64,000 nucleotides of DNA from Novosphingobium mangrovisedimenti (GTDB lineage: Bacteria; Pseudomonadota; Alphaproteobacteria; Sphingomonadales; Sphingomonadaceae). The notes beneath the pieces were generated by a model. The model worked only from the letters and a program-made list of their open reading frames with translations. It had not been told where the DNA came from and searched no databases. Below, in pieces: positions 1 through 7,108 of this stretch. Within the stretch, counting starts at the first letter, position 1; the number at the start of each line of letters is the position of its first letter. The translations under genes and the position numbers were made by a program. The DNA is taken from NCBI RefSeq assembly GCF_025153475.1, contig NZ_JANZXA010000016.1, positions 1 to 64,000 on the forward strand, given 5' to 3'.

Positions 1-1
1 G

Positions 2-70
2 GACAAGCTGTCCGTCTATGTTGGCGACCGCCTCAGAACCGGTGAAAACCGGCGTGTTCCGCTGCGGTGA
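2..70 (+). CDS. C-terminal fragment of an unidentified protein (5' truncated by window edge)
   Basis: An open frame enters from the left edge and ends in TGA at 68-70. It encodes 22 residues ending VGDRLRTGENRRVPLR. The fragment is too short to assign to a family, and it could also be a chance open frame. No function is proposed. Confidence 0.3.
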   Translation, partial: DKLSVYVGDRLRTGENRRVPLR

Positions 71-436
71 GAGGCCCTCTAAAACCCACCCCCGATTCGG
101 TCAAACACTTTCTTCAAAAAAGTTTCATGAAGTTTGGTTTTTGGCAGTTTTCTGCGGCTTTTCGGGTATATCTTCATGAAATTGGAACGGCCGAGGCCGT
201 CCCACGCCTCGGGACCGGACGGAAATCCAGCGATCTTCCCCCCGGACGGGTAAGGTCCCATGGCGAATCCCGCCGGTTCACCGAGTGCCGACCGGGCAGA
301 TTTGCAAACGGCGGCCCGATTCCGCACGCGGCCAACCCGAACGCCGGCATCGACCGCCGCCGACGGAACAGTTATGGATTCGGGCCTTGAGGCCATTTTT
401 TTGGATTGGTTCTCCGGCTTGTCCCAGCTTCGGGCT
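71..436. other. gene-poor stretch with a short inverted repeat
   Basis: No convincing gene is seen in these 366 bases. The short frames here have no recognisable domain and overlap one another. An AT-richer patch carries TTTCATGAAG at 123-132 and its reverse complement CTTCATGAAA at 172-181; each contains the palindrome TTCATGAA. This could be an operator or the edge of an old insertion, and nothing more can be said. Confidence 0.4.
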
Positions 437-916
437 TCAGGCGAGCCGCCGCCAGTCATCACCGTCGCGCTCCAGAACGGCGGCGCGCAGCCCCAAAGGT
501 TCCGGCGCGATGCCTTTGGCGTAATTCCATAACTCGATCCGCTCCGGCTTGAGTTCGACGATGGCCGCGTTCTCGGATGATGCACCTTGCGGAAACCAGC
601 GATCGAGATCGCCGGTCCAGTATTTTTGCTTGGTCTCCAGATCCGACGACACGGAAGCTGTGCCGATCAAGGCTGCGTAGGCACCCTCAGCATCGTCTTC
701 GAACAAGAGCGTCAGTTTTCCGGTGCGTTCGATCTCAGCGGTCTTTCGAGATGTTCGGTCCGTAGCGAATGCAACACACCAAGTGTCGTCGAACGAAAGC
801 TTTTGGACGACACGAACATTGGCGACGCCATGGTCTCCGGATGTTGCGGCGACGCAAAGCTCGACCTTGTCGATCGTCGCTCTCGCAGCGCTCAGGGCAT
901 CATTCACTGACGGCAT
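437..916 (-). CDS. pyridoxamine 5'-phosphate oxidase family protein (general stress protein 26-like)
   Basis: A 159-aa protein that looks like the split-barrel flavin-binding family of general stress protein 26. Family members bind FMN or FAD, and the substrate is usually unknown. Visible features are a central segment with LTLLFEDD, a WFPQG segment near residue 111, and a C-terminal stretch IVELKPERIELWN that is typical of the family. The start at 916 is chosen because AGGAGG lies seven bases upstream of it; a longer frame from 943 lacks such a site. It is the last gene of a leftward operon after a TetR regulator and a membrane protein, and overlaps the membrane protein gene by 13 bases. A role in an induced stress response is inferred from context only. 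Confidence 0.82.
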   Translation of the reverse strand: MPSVNDALSAARATIDKVELCVAATSGDHGVANVRVVQKLSFDDTWCVAFATDRTSRKTAEIERTGKLTLLFEDDAEGAYAALIGTASVSSDLETKQKYWTGDLDRWFPQGASSENAAIVELKPERIELWNYAKGIAPEPLGLRAAVLERDGDDWRRLA

Positions 917-1347
917 GGCTTTTCCTCCTGAAATAGAGTCCAAAGGCCGATGGCATGGATCGCGCCGATCACAAATGCGCTGGCCGAGAAGACGATATCC
1001 CGCGGTTCGGCCTCAGCTATCCCATCGATGAGACCCGCCGCCTGAAGCAACTGAGGTATGACGAACAGGCCGCGCAGCAGGAAAATCGCCGCAATTACGC
1101 CGACGGCTGGCCGGGTCATGGGAAGGCGCCGTATCAAGCCGGCCGCCGATGCCGCATAGGCGCTCCAGGCAAGGAAGACACCCGCGATGGCCAACGTGAT
1201 CAGTGCGGGTGCGGGATCGCCGGCCGCAGCCCTAATGGCGAACTCCTCCGGTGCCCGAAAATATCGATATCCGGGCGCGCCGACAAAAACGATCCCGATA
1301 TGAAAAGCGGCAAGGAGCAGGTTCATGGCTGAGGCAAGGTGCAACAT
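904..1347 (-). CDS. small membrane protein, four predicted transmembrane segments
   Basis: A 147-aa hydrophobic protein with about four membrane-spanning stretches, near residues 5-25, 48-70, 78-102 and 120-140. No catalytic motif or named family was recognised with certainty; it resembles small DoxX- or DUF-type membrane proteins of unknown role. The start at 1347 is supported by GAGGAG about seven bases upstream, which overlaps the stop of the TetR gene, so the two are probably translationally coupled. It sits in the middle of a three-gene operon and overlaps the downstream flavoprotein-like gene by 13 bases. Control by the TetR regulator is likely. Confidence 0.75.
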   Translation of the reverse strand: MLHLASAMNLLLAAFHIGIVFVGAPGYRYFRAPEEFAIRAAAGDPAPALITLAIAGVFLAWSAYAASAAGLIRRLPMTRPAVGVIAAIFLLRGLFVIPQLLQAAGLIDGIAEAEPRDIVFSASAFVIGAIHAIGLWTLFQEEKPCRQ

Positions 1348-1351
1348 GGAA

Positions 1352-1915
1352 TCACTCCTCGCCGGGCGTGATAAGGCGCGCCAGGCGTTCGTAGAGTGGC
1401 GTCAGGAATTCGGGATCAACTTCCGGATAAAGCTGATGAAGGCCGATCAGGGCAGCATATTCGATCCGTGCCAGATCCGTCGCCTCAGGCATTTCAAGCG
1501 CTGAGCTGGCGGCAAGGATTCGTGCCAGGTAGGCGATACGTCGCTCGTCGACCGCCTTGATGACCTTGCGCGCGCTGGCATCGGAACCGCCCCAGATGCG
1601 AATGGCACGCTCCACATCATGATCCAGCCCGGCGGCCTGTTGCATCAGCGCAGTCCGCTGGGTTCGCGGATCGGCTTCGTTATCGACGTGCCGAATGACA
1701 TCTTCCGTCTGCGTTTTCCGCCAATATTCCAGGAGAGCGGTGACGAACCCATCGACCCCTTGGAAGTGATGATAAAACGACCCCTTGGATCGCCCGACTG
1801 TGGCGCTCAACCGGTCAACGGTGAGAGCCGAGACGCCTTCTTCAGCCAGGAGCTTCACGCCTGTTTGGAGCCAAACCTCGATACCAAGTCGATCACGCAC
1901 CACGGTTCCCGCCAT
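1352..1915 (-). CDS. TetR/AcrR family transcriptional regulator
   Basis: A DNA-binding repressor of the TetR family. The N-terminal helix-turn-helix is clear: the region around residues 20-55 contains GVSALTVDRLSATVGRSKG followed by SFYHHF, the usual family signature. The C-terminal ligand-binding domain is not assignable to a ligand. The frame could start at 1939, but that start lies inside a long palindrome, while the ATG at 1915 has GTGGAG about seven bases upstream; 1915 is preferred, giving 187 aa. It heads a leftward operon with a membrane protein four bases downstream and a PNPOx-family protein. The perfect inverted repeat at 1927-1981 is the obvious candidate operator for autoregulation. 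Confidence 0.88.
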   Translation of the reverse strand: MAGTVVRDRLGIEVWLQTGVKLLAEEGVSALTVDRLSATVGRSKGSFYHHFQGVDGFVTALLEYWRKTQTEDVIRHVDNEADPRTQRTALMQQAAGLDHDVERAIRIWGGSDASARKVIKAVDERRIAYLARILAASSALEMPEATDLARIEYAALIGLHQLYPEVDPEFLTPLYERLARLITPGEE

Positions 1916-1926
1916 AACTTGCTCCA

Positions 1927-1981
1927 CATCATCCCGCATCGTCTATACTATACCAAATAGTATAGACGATGCGGGATGATG
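1927..1981. promoter_or_regulatory. perfect 25-bp inverted repeat, candidate TetR operator or 5'-leader hairpin
   Basis: Arms 1927-1951 and 1957-1981 are exact reverse complements separated by ACCAA. The core reads CTATACTAT-N5-ATAGTATAG, which has the size and form of a TetR-family operator. It lies directly upstream of the preferred TetR start at 1915. The arms are longer than most operators need, so a strong RNA hairpin in the leader is also possible. Confidence 0.7.
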
Positions 1982-2265
1982 GCAACCTCCTTTGGAGCCA
2001 TTGCGGACTAGGACGGATCGCCATTCAGCCCTAACGCTTATGATTTCCAACCGAGTGGCACCGACCACGCCATTTGAACGGTGGCTTTGGCGTCCGAAGC
2101 GATGTTGTCGCCATGGGCTATGACGACCCGCTCGAAATCAGTCTGCGAGGCCGAGCAGGCCGTTGCTCTCGGATCAGAGGAGCCTGGCGGCATCCGGGTC
2201 GATGGCATGCGGCATCACGCCGACGCGCCGTACCGAGGCGTCCGAGGCAACAATCTTCTGGGGGC

Positions 2266-2509
2266 ATGTCCCGCACTTCCTTTGCCCTCCACTTCAAGAC
2301 TGCCGCGGGCGTGCAGCCGCTGACCTAATCTGTGGCGCGCTGGCGCATCCAACTCGCCATGGAGGCTCGCGGGATGACCAGGGAGACGCTGGCAATGCTC
2401 GCCCGGCGACTTGGATTTTCTTCCGAGAGCGTTCAGCAATTCCTTCAAACGCGAGGCGGGCATCGCACCCGCATATTATCGGCGGCAAGCAGGCGCCGCG
2501 ACACGATGA
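2266..2509 (+). pseudogene. remnant of an AraC-family regulator (C-terminal HTH, broken)
   Basis: The AraC/XylS C-terminal DNA-binding domain is readable in pieces. From 2266 the frame gives GMSRTSFALHFKTAAGVQPL, then a TAA stop at 2329, then VARWRIQLA through [10 protein letters not shown]. After 2430 the match continues in another frame as [20 protein letters not shown] and stops at 2507-2509. These pieces line up in order with the two helix-turn-helix motifs of the cupin-type AraC family. The break between SES and AFS is explained by loss of two bases. The N-terminal ligand domain is no longer recognisable upstream (1982-2265), although a short HADAPYR-like piece near 2215 may belong to it. 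The gene is almost certainly non-functional. Confidence 0.75.
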
Positions 2510-2545
2510 TGCGCCGGCTCACGGTTACAGCAAATGCGGGAGAAA

Positions 2546-2622
<77 letters not shown>

Positions 2623-2786
2623 AGTGGAGGGGCGGTTAGCAGAGGCCGTTCAGGGTTTCCAGCGACAAAATGCCTGCGGGGGCACGATGCCTTCACATTG
2701 TCCGATCACCGGGGCTCGGATCACCTCGGCAAGCGCGCACGGGGATTAGGGAAATGGCAAGGCCGGGCGCGTTATGCTTAACCGTT

Positions 2787-3224
2787 ATGGAAGCAACCCC
2801 GACCAACGTGGGCACGGCCGGCGTGGGCACCGGCGGATCGCCGGGCAATGGCCTGCCTTTCGCCGACCAGCCGCAGCTCGCGCTGGATTCTATCGACACG
2901 CTCGGCGTGAAGTGGGCGACACTGCACGAAGCCGCCGGAGCCATTGCCGCGATGGCCGGGATCGCGACCGATACACTGCCGGTCGAGGTCCAGGCCTTTC
3001 CGGCAGCCCTGCGCGATGCGGGCGGCTGGCGGCTCAGGCTGGTCGAACAGGGCATCGAAGATCTCGCCGCGCTCATGCAAGCGGGGCTGTCCGCGCTGCT
3101 TTCGGCCCATGCGCACGGAACGAGGCCGCATGCGGCGGCACAGGCGCTTTGGGAGGAATTCATTCTCGCGCGCGATGTCATGCTCGGCCTTGCCGCCAAG
3201 GGCGAATCGCAGGACGACGGCTGA
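2787..3224 (+). CDS. hypothetical protein, mostly helical
   Basis: A 145-aa protein that I do not recognise. The first 30 residues are rich in Thr, Gly and Pro and probably flexible. The rest is Ala- and Leu-rich and likely forms a helical bundle (for example LDSIDTLGVKWATLHEAAGA and ALWEEFILARDVMLGLAA). There is no signal peptide or membrane segment. The ATG at 2787 is the start nearest the conserved-looking part; no good ribosome-binding site precedes it, so translation could be leaderless or start further upstream. It stands alone between tRNA-Arg and the SOS-controlled mmcB. A structural or regulatory role is possible but unproven. Confidence 0.6.
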   Translation: MEATPTNVGTAGVGTGGSPGNGLPFADQPQLALDSIDTLGVKWATLHEAAGAIAAMAGIATDTLPVEVQAFPAALRDAGGWRLRLVEQGIEDLAALMQAGLSALLSAHAHGTRPHAAAQALWEEFILARDVMLGLAAKGESQDDG

Positions 3225-3259
3225 GGTATCGCCTGCCATAGCGGTCTTCCGGCTTGCCA

Positions 3260-3274
3260 GTTCATGATATGTTC
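3260..3274 (+). promoter_or_regulatory. LexA (SOS) box GTTC-N7-GTTC upstream of mmcB
   Basis: GTTC at 3260-3263 and GTTC at 3271-3274 are separated by exactly seven bases, which is the LexA-binding consensus of alphaproteobacteria. The box ends 13 bases before the mmcB start codon at 3288, where a repressor would block transcription. MmcB is a DNA-repair protein, which agrees with SOS control. Confidence 0.82.
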
Positions 3275-3287
3275 CTATCATGGCACC

Positions 3288-3800
3288 ATGGCCGAAACCG
3301 ATTCTCTCCCGCCCGCATCCTCCCCGGCAACGGTAGCCGCGCCCGACGTCGCGCGCGGCATCGGGCGGCTGTTCGCCCGCAACGACATCTGGTGCCTGAC
3401 CGAAATGCCGCTGCGTTGCGGACGGCGGGCCGATCTGATGGGGATCGACGCCAAGGGCCATGTCATCATCGTCGAGATCAAGGTCAGTCGCGCGGACCTT
3501 CTCGGCGACGGCAAGTGGACGGACTATCTCGACTACTGCGACCGCTTCTACTGGGGCCTTTCGCCCGCGCTCGACGTTTCGCCGCTGGAAACCGAGGCTT
3601 TTCTTCCGGACCGCTGCGGGCTGATCGTTGCCGACGGCTACGACGCGGAAATCCTGCGTCCCGCCCCCTTGCGCCAGCTTGCCGCCGCCCGGCGCAAGGT
3701 CGAGGTCGAGCGGCTGGCCCGCGCCTCGCTGCGGCGACTGGTGAACCTGGGCGACGAACACACGCTGCAATGGGGCGGCCAGGGCGGCGTTCAGGGCTGA
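3288..3800 (+). CDS. mmcB: MmcB family DNA repair protein
   Basis: A 170-aa member of the MmcB-like family, named for mitomycin C sensitivity in Caulobacter. The core looks like a restriction-endonuclease-type fold: an acidic motif RRADLMGID followed by HVIIVEIKVSRADLLGD, i.e. the D...(E)xK pattern near residues 50-75. It then has a conserved aromatic segment YLDYCDRFYWGLSP and an LIVADGYDAEIL segment. The start at 3288 is chosen because the in-frame ATG at 3264 lies inside the LexA box. Its stop overlaps the start of the next gene by one base, so the two are coupled. SOS induction is strongly suggested by the box; the exact DNA substrate is not known. Confidence 0.88.
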   Translation: MAETDSLPPASSPATVAAPDVARGIGRLFARNDIWCLTEMPLRCGRRADLMGIDAKGHVIIVEIKVSRADLLGDGKWTDYLDYCDRFYWGLSPALDVSPLETEAFLPDRCGLIVADGYDAEILRPAPLRQLAAARRKVEVERLARASLRRLVNLGDEHTLQWGGQGGVQG

Positions 3801-4270
3801 TGCCCTCGCGCCGCGACATGGTGCGCATGACGCCGGAGGAAACGCGCGCCTACCAGGGGGGTGAGCGCCGGATCATCCTCGTCACCAACGGGCCCGAGGG
3901 GCTGCCGCACCCGGTGCCGATGAACTACGGTCTCGACGACGAGGGGCGGGTGCTCATCACCAGCTTCGCGCGCAGCCAGAAGGTGTGCAACCTCGAACGC
4001 GATCCCCGCGCCGCGCTGCTGGTCGAAAGCGGCGAGACGTATGCCGAGCTGAAGGCCGTGATCCTTTACGCCGATGTCGAGATCGTGCGCGGGCCGGAAC
4101 AGGTCGTCGCGCTGATGCGCCGGATCCGCGCGGCCGAACCGCTGGCCGGAAGCCTCGATGCCGCCATGTCCGAACAGGTTCGCGCCTCGATCGCCAAGCG
4201 CGTCGTCCTTCGTTTCACGCCCTTCCGGGCGGTGAGCTGGGACCACGGCAAGCTCGGCGGGAAGTACTGA
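3800..4270 (+). CDS. pyridoxamine 5'-phosphate oxidase family protein (possibly F420- or FMN-dependent)
   Basis: A 156-aa split-barrel protein of the PNPOx-like superfamily. Visible family features are an N-terminal RMTPEETRAY, a strand pair IILVTNGPEGLPHPVPMNYG, the segment RVLITSFARSQKVCNLERDP, and RAALLVESG. It ends with a WDHGKLGGKY tail common in the F420/FMN-dependent branch. The start ATG at 3800 overlaps the mmcB stop (TGATG), so it is expected to be made together with MmcB and therefore to share SOS control. Which cofactor and substrate it uses cannot be told from sequence. A link to DNA-damage physiology is inferred from coupling alone. Confidence 0.82.
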   Translation: MPSRRDMVRMTPEETRAYQGGERRIILVTNGPEGLPHPVPMNYGLDDEGRVLITSFARSQKVCNLERDPRAALLVESGETYAELKAVILYADVEIVRGPEQVVALMRRIRAAEPLAGSLDAAMSEQVRASIAKRVVLRFTPFRAVSWDHGKLGGKY

Positions 4271-4277
4271 ACCGCGC

Positions 4278-4448
4278 TCAGTCGGACCCCTTGCGCGCGG
4301 CCAGCCAGTCCATGACGGTGCGACGATCCGCCTCGCTCATGGCGCGCCATGCGGCAATCTCGTCGAGCGTGCGGCGGCAGCCCTGACACCAGCCGGTTGC
4401 CGGATCGATGCGGCACACGCCGGTGCAGGGAGAGGAAGCCGCGCTCAT
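4278..4448 (-). CDS. DUF1289 domain-containing protein
   Basis: A 56-aa protein with the DUF1289 signature: CTGVCRIDPATGWCQGC, four cysteines spaced C-x3-C-x8-C-x2-C, followed by the helix RTLDEIAAWRAMSEADRR. The cysteines probably bind a metal or an iron-sulfur cluster; the role is unknown. The frame extends to 4511, but the ATG at 4448 has GAGAGG just upstream and begins right before the conserved part. It converges with the PNPOx-like gene, with seven bases between stops. It is divergent from the downstream helicase gene. Confidence 0.82.
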   Translation of the reverse strand: MSAASSPCTGVCRIDPATGWCQGCRRTLDEIAAWRAMSEADRRTVMDWLAARKGSD

Positions 4449-4495
4449 CGCGCGCCTCTCAGCAGGACGGCGCGCGCCGGGCAAGCGCAATTTTC

Positions 4496-4524
4496 TTGCG
4501 TTATGGTGCAATGCACACTAGATA
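4496..4524 (+). promoter_or_regulatory. candidate sigma-70 promoter for the DEAD-box helicase
   Basis: TTGCGT (4496-4501) and TAGATA (4519-4524) are separated by 17 bases, a good match to housekeeping promoter spacing. Transcription from here would leave a leader of about 200 bases before the helicase ATG at 4732. No other gene starts in that interval. Confidence 0.45.
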
Positions 4525-4731
4525 GCAGTCCAGCAACCGGCGCGTGGGGCCTTGTCCCGCCGCAATCCGTGAGCAGCGTGGGGTTCGGGCGAATACCGCC
4601 GGAACCGGCCCGGATGAGCGGTTGCCATTGAAACCAAGCTTCCTTCTTCACGCAGGGTCGCCCGAAACGAACCCTTGCTGTGTTCGCGGGCCATGTGCGC
4701 CCGTGCGCTCCGCACTTTTTGAAAGTGACGT

Positions 4732-6222
4732 ATGTCCTATTTTTCCGAACTTGGCCTTGCCGAGCCCATTCTCCGCGCGCTCGAAGCCAAGGGCTACACC
4801 GATCCCTCTCCGATCCAGCGCAAGGCGATCCCCTCGCTGCTCGAAGGCCGCGACCTCCTGGGCATCGCGCAGACCGGCACCGGCAAGACCGCCGCGTTCT
4901 CGCTGCCCTCGCTGCACCGGCTGGCCGCCGATCCCAAGCCGCGCGCCAATGCCGGCTGCCGCATGCTGGTGCTCTCGCCCACGCGTGAACTGGCAGCGCA
5001 GATCGCCGAGAACATGCGCGGCTACGCGAAGTTCCTGAACCTTTCGATCCAGTGCATCTTCGGCGGCGTTCCGGTGGGCAAGCAGGCCCGCGCGCTGGAG
5101 CGCGGCTGCGACATCCTCGTCGCCACGCCCGGCCGCCTGCTCGACCTCATCGACCAGCGCGCGCTGACGCTGCGCCACGTCGAGATCTTCGTGCTCGACG
5201 AAGCCGACCAGATGATGGACCTCGGCTTCATCGTGCCGCTCAAGCGCGTGGCCGCCCTGCTGCCCAAGCAGCGCCAGAGCCTGTTCTTCTCGGCCACCAT
5301 GCCCCAGGCGATCGCCGAGCTGGGCAAGCAGTTCATCAACAACCCGGTGAAGGTCGAGGTCGCGCCGCAGTCGACCACTGCCGAGCGCGTCGAGCAATAC
5401 GCGACCTTTATCAACCAGGCCGAGAAGCAGGCGCTTCTCACCCTGCGCCTGCGCGAGGGCCTTGCGCCCGACGCCGCCGAACAGGCCGAGCATGGCGCGA
5501 TCGACCGCGCGCTCGTCTTCACCCGCACCAAGCACGGTGCCGACCGCGTCGTGCGCCACCTGACCGCGGCGGGCATTCCGGCCGCCGCGATCCACGGCAA
5601 CAAGAGCCAGGCCCAGCGCACCGCCGCGCTCGGCGGCTTCCGCCAGGGCACCGTGCGCATCCTCGTCGCCACCGACATCGCCGCGCGCGGCATCGACGTT
5701 ACGGGCGTGAGCCACGTCTACAACTTCGAGATCCCGAACGTGCCCGAGCAGTACGTCCACCGTATCGGCCGCACGGCGCGCGCGGGCGCCGATGGCGTGG
5801 CCGTCAGCTTCGTGGCGCCGGACGAAAAGCCCTACATCCGCAGCATCGAGCGCCTGACCCGCGTCAAGCTCGAAGCGCTCGGCCTGCCCGAGGATTTCCA
5901 GAAGCAGGCCGCGCGCCTGCCCGCCCCTTCGCGCAAGGCCCCGGCCCAGCCGCAGGGTGAGCGCAAACAGGGTTCCGGCAAACCCCGCGGCCAGAACGGT
6001 CAGGGACAGGGTCGCGGCGGCAAGCGCAACGACGATCGCCGTCACGACCGGCCCCAGGGCGAGCGGACGCAGGGCGAACGCCCCCGTCACGAGGCGCCGC
6101 ACAATGAACGCCGCAACAACGACCACGGCAGCGAGGATGGCGGCGAGCGCAAGCGCCGTTTCCGCCCGCGCGGCCCCAAGGGCATGGGCGCGCACAAGAA
6201 CAAGGTGCGCCGCACGGGCTAG
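4732..6222 (+). CDS. DEAD/DEAH box RNA helicase, RhlE-like
   Basis: A 496-aa ATP-dependent RNA helicase of the cytoplasm. The motifs appear in order: Q motif (GYTDPSPIQRKAIP, about residues 22-35), Walker A AQTGTGKT (48-55), PTRELAAQ, TPGRLLDL, the DEAD motif in LDEADQMMDLGF, SATMP, then in the second RecA domain ALVFTRTKHGADR, ATDIAARGID and HRIGRTARAG. Residues from about 390 form a low-complexity basic tail rich in Arg, Gly, Gln and Asn, typical of RhlE-type proteins that bind RNA non-specifically. Likely roles are ribosome assembly, mRNA turnover and cold adaptation. The long untranslated leader is compatible with cold or post-transcriptional control. The exact paralogue (RhlE or another) is not certain. 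Confidence 0.93.
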   Translation: MSYFSELGLAEPILRALEAKGYTDPSPIQRKAIPSLLEGRDLLGIAQTGTGKTAAFSLPSLHRLAADPKPRANAGCRMLVLSPTRELAAQIAENMRGYAKFLNLSIQCIFGGVPVGKQARALERGCDILVATPGRLLDLIDQRALTLRHVEIFVLDEADQMMDLGFIVPLKRVAALLPKQRQSLFFSATMPQAIAELGKQFINNPVKVEVAPQSTTAERVEQYATFINQAEKQALLTLRLREGLAPDAAEQAEHGAIDRALVFTRTKHGADRVVRHLTAAGIPAAAIHGNKSQAQRTAALGGFRQGTVRILVATDIAARGIDVTGVSHVYNFEIPNVPEQYVHRIGRTARAGADGVAVSFVAPDEKPYIRSIERLTRVKLEALGLPEDFQKQAARLPAPSRKAPAQPQGERKQGSGKPRGQNGQGQGRGGKRNDDRRHDRPQGERTQGERPRHEAPHNERRNNDHGSEDGGERKRRFRPRGPKGMGAHKNKVRRTG

Positions 6223-6254
6223 CATCGGCCGCAAGGCCCGGGCATAACCCCGCC

Positions 6255-6989
6255 ATGCCAGCGAGCCTTGGTCCGGGTCCATGGGCGGTGATCGCCTCCG
6301 CCGCCGCGATGACGGCGATCGTGGGCGTTCGCTACCTCGTGACCTCCGGCCTCTTCGCATGGATCACCGGCAGGGTCCGGCCCGGCATCTACATGGGGCT
6401 GAACCGGCAGATCCGGCGCGAGATCGGCTGGTCGCTGCTGTCGGCGGCGATCTACGGCATTCCCGCCGGGCTGGCCGCGTGGGGCTGGCAGGAGCATGGC
6501 TGGACCCGCATCTACACCGATGCGCGGGAATATCCGCTGTGGTGGATGCCGGCATCGCTGCTGGCCTGCCTGTTCCTCCACGACACCTGGTTCTACTGGA
6601 CCCACCGCTGGATGCACCTGCCCCGGCCATTCCGCATCGCCCATGCCGTGCACCATGCCAGCCGCCCGCCAACGGCCTGGGCGGCCATGAGCTTTCATCC
6701 CGTCGAAGCGATCACCGGCGCTGTGGTCATCCCCGCGCTGGTGTTCGTGGTGCCCGTCCACGTGGGCGTTCTGGGGCTCGTGCTCACGATCATGACGGTG
6801 ATGGGCGTGACCAACCACATGGGCTGGGAAATCTTTCCCCGCCGGCTGGTGCACTCGCGCATCGGCCACTGGCTGATCACCGCCAGCCACCACCACCGGC
6901 ACCACGAGAGCTACCGATGCAATTACGGGCTCTACTTCCGGTTCTGGGATCACCTGTGCGGCACCGACCGGGGGCTGTCCTCGCCCTGA
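6255..6989 (+). CDS. sterol desaturase / fatty acid hydroxylase family protein
   Basis: A 244-aa integral membrane di-iron oxygenase. The histidine clusters of the family are all present: HDTWFYWTHRWMH (about 115-127), HAVHH (about 136-140), NHMGWE (about 187) and HHHRHH (about 213-218). About four hydrophobic segments surround them (for example AVIASAAAMTAIVGV, and LVLTIMTVMGVT). Such enzymes introduce hydroxyl groups or double bonds into sterols, carotenoids or acyl chains; the substrate here cannot be told. It begins 32 bases after the helicase stop and may be read through from it. The next gene, an MFS transporter, follows after 119 bases. Confidence 0.86.
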   Translation: MPASLGPGPWAVIASAAAMTAIVGVRYLVTSGLFAWITGRVRPGIYMGLNRQIRREIGWSLLSAAIYGIPAGLAAWGWQEHGWTRIYTDAREYPLWWMPASLLACLFLHDTWFYWTHRWMHLPRPFRIAHAVHHASRPPTAWAAMSFHPVEAITGAVVIPALVFVVPVHVGVLGLVLTIMTVMGVTNHMGWEIFPRRLVHSRIGHWLITASHHHRHHESYRCNYGLYFRFWDHLCGTDRGLSSP

Positions 6990-7108
6990 TCGCCGGCATC
7001 GCCCCGCCCTCGCGCGTGGACGACGGGACCTTCCGGCTGGCGCTCGGGACATGCCATCTTTTCCCGAGCGGGCTTGCCGCCGGTTCCCGCTCCGCTTAGG
7101 CGGGACGG

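Noticed and set aside
4648-6360. A 570-codon minus-strand frame opposite the DEAD-box helicase
   Set aside because: It is rich in Arg, Ala and Gly without any motif; the helicase on the plus strand has all family motifs.
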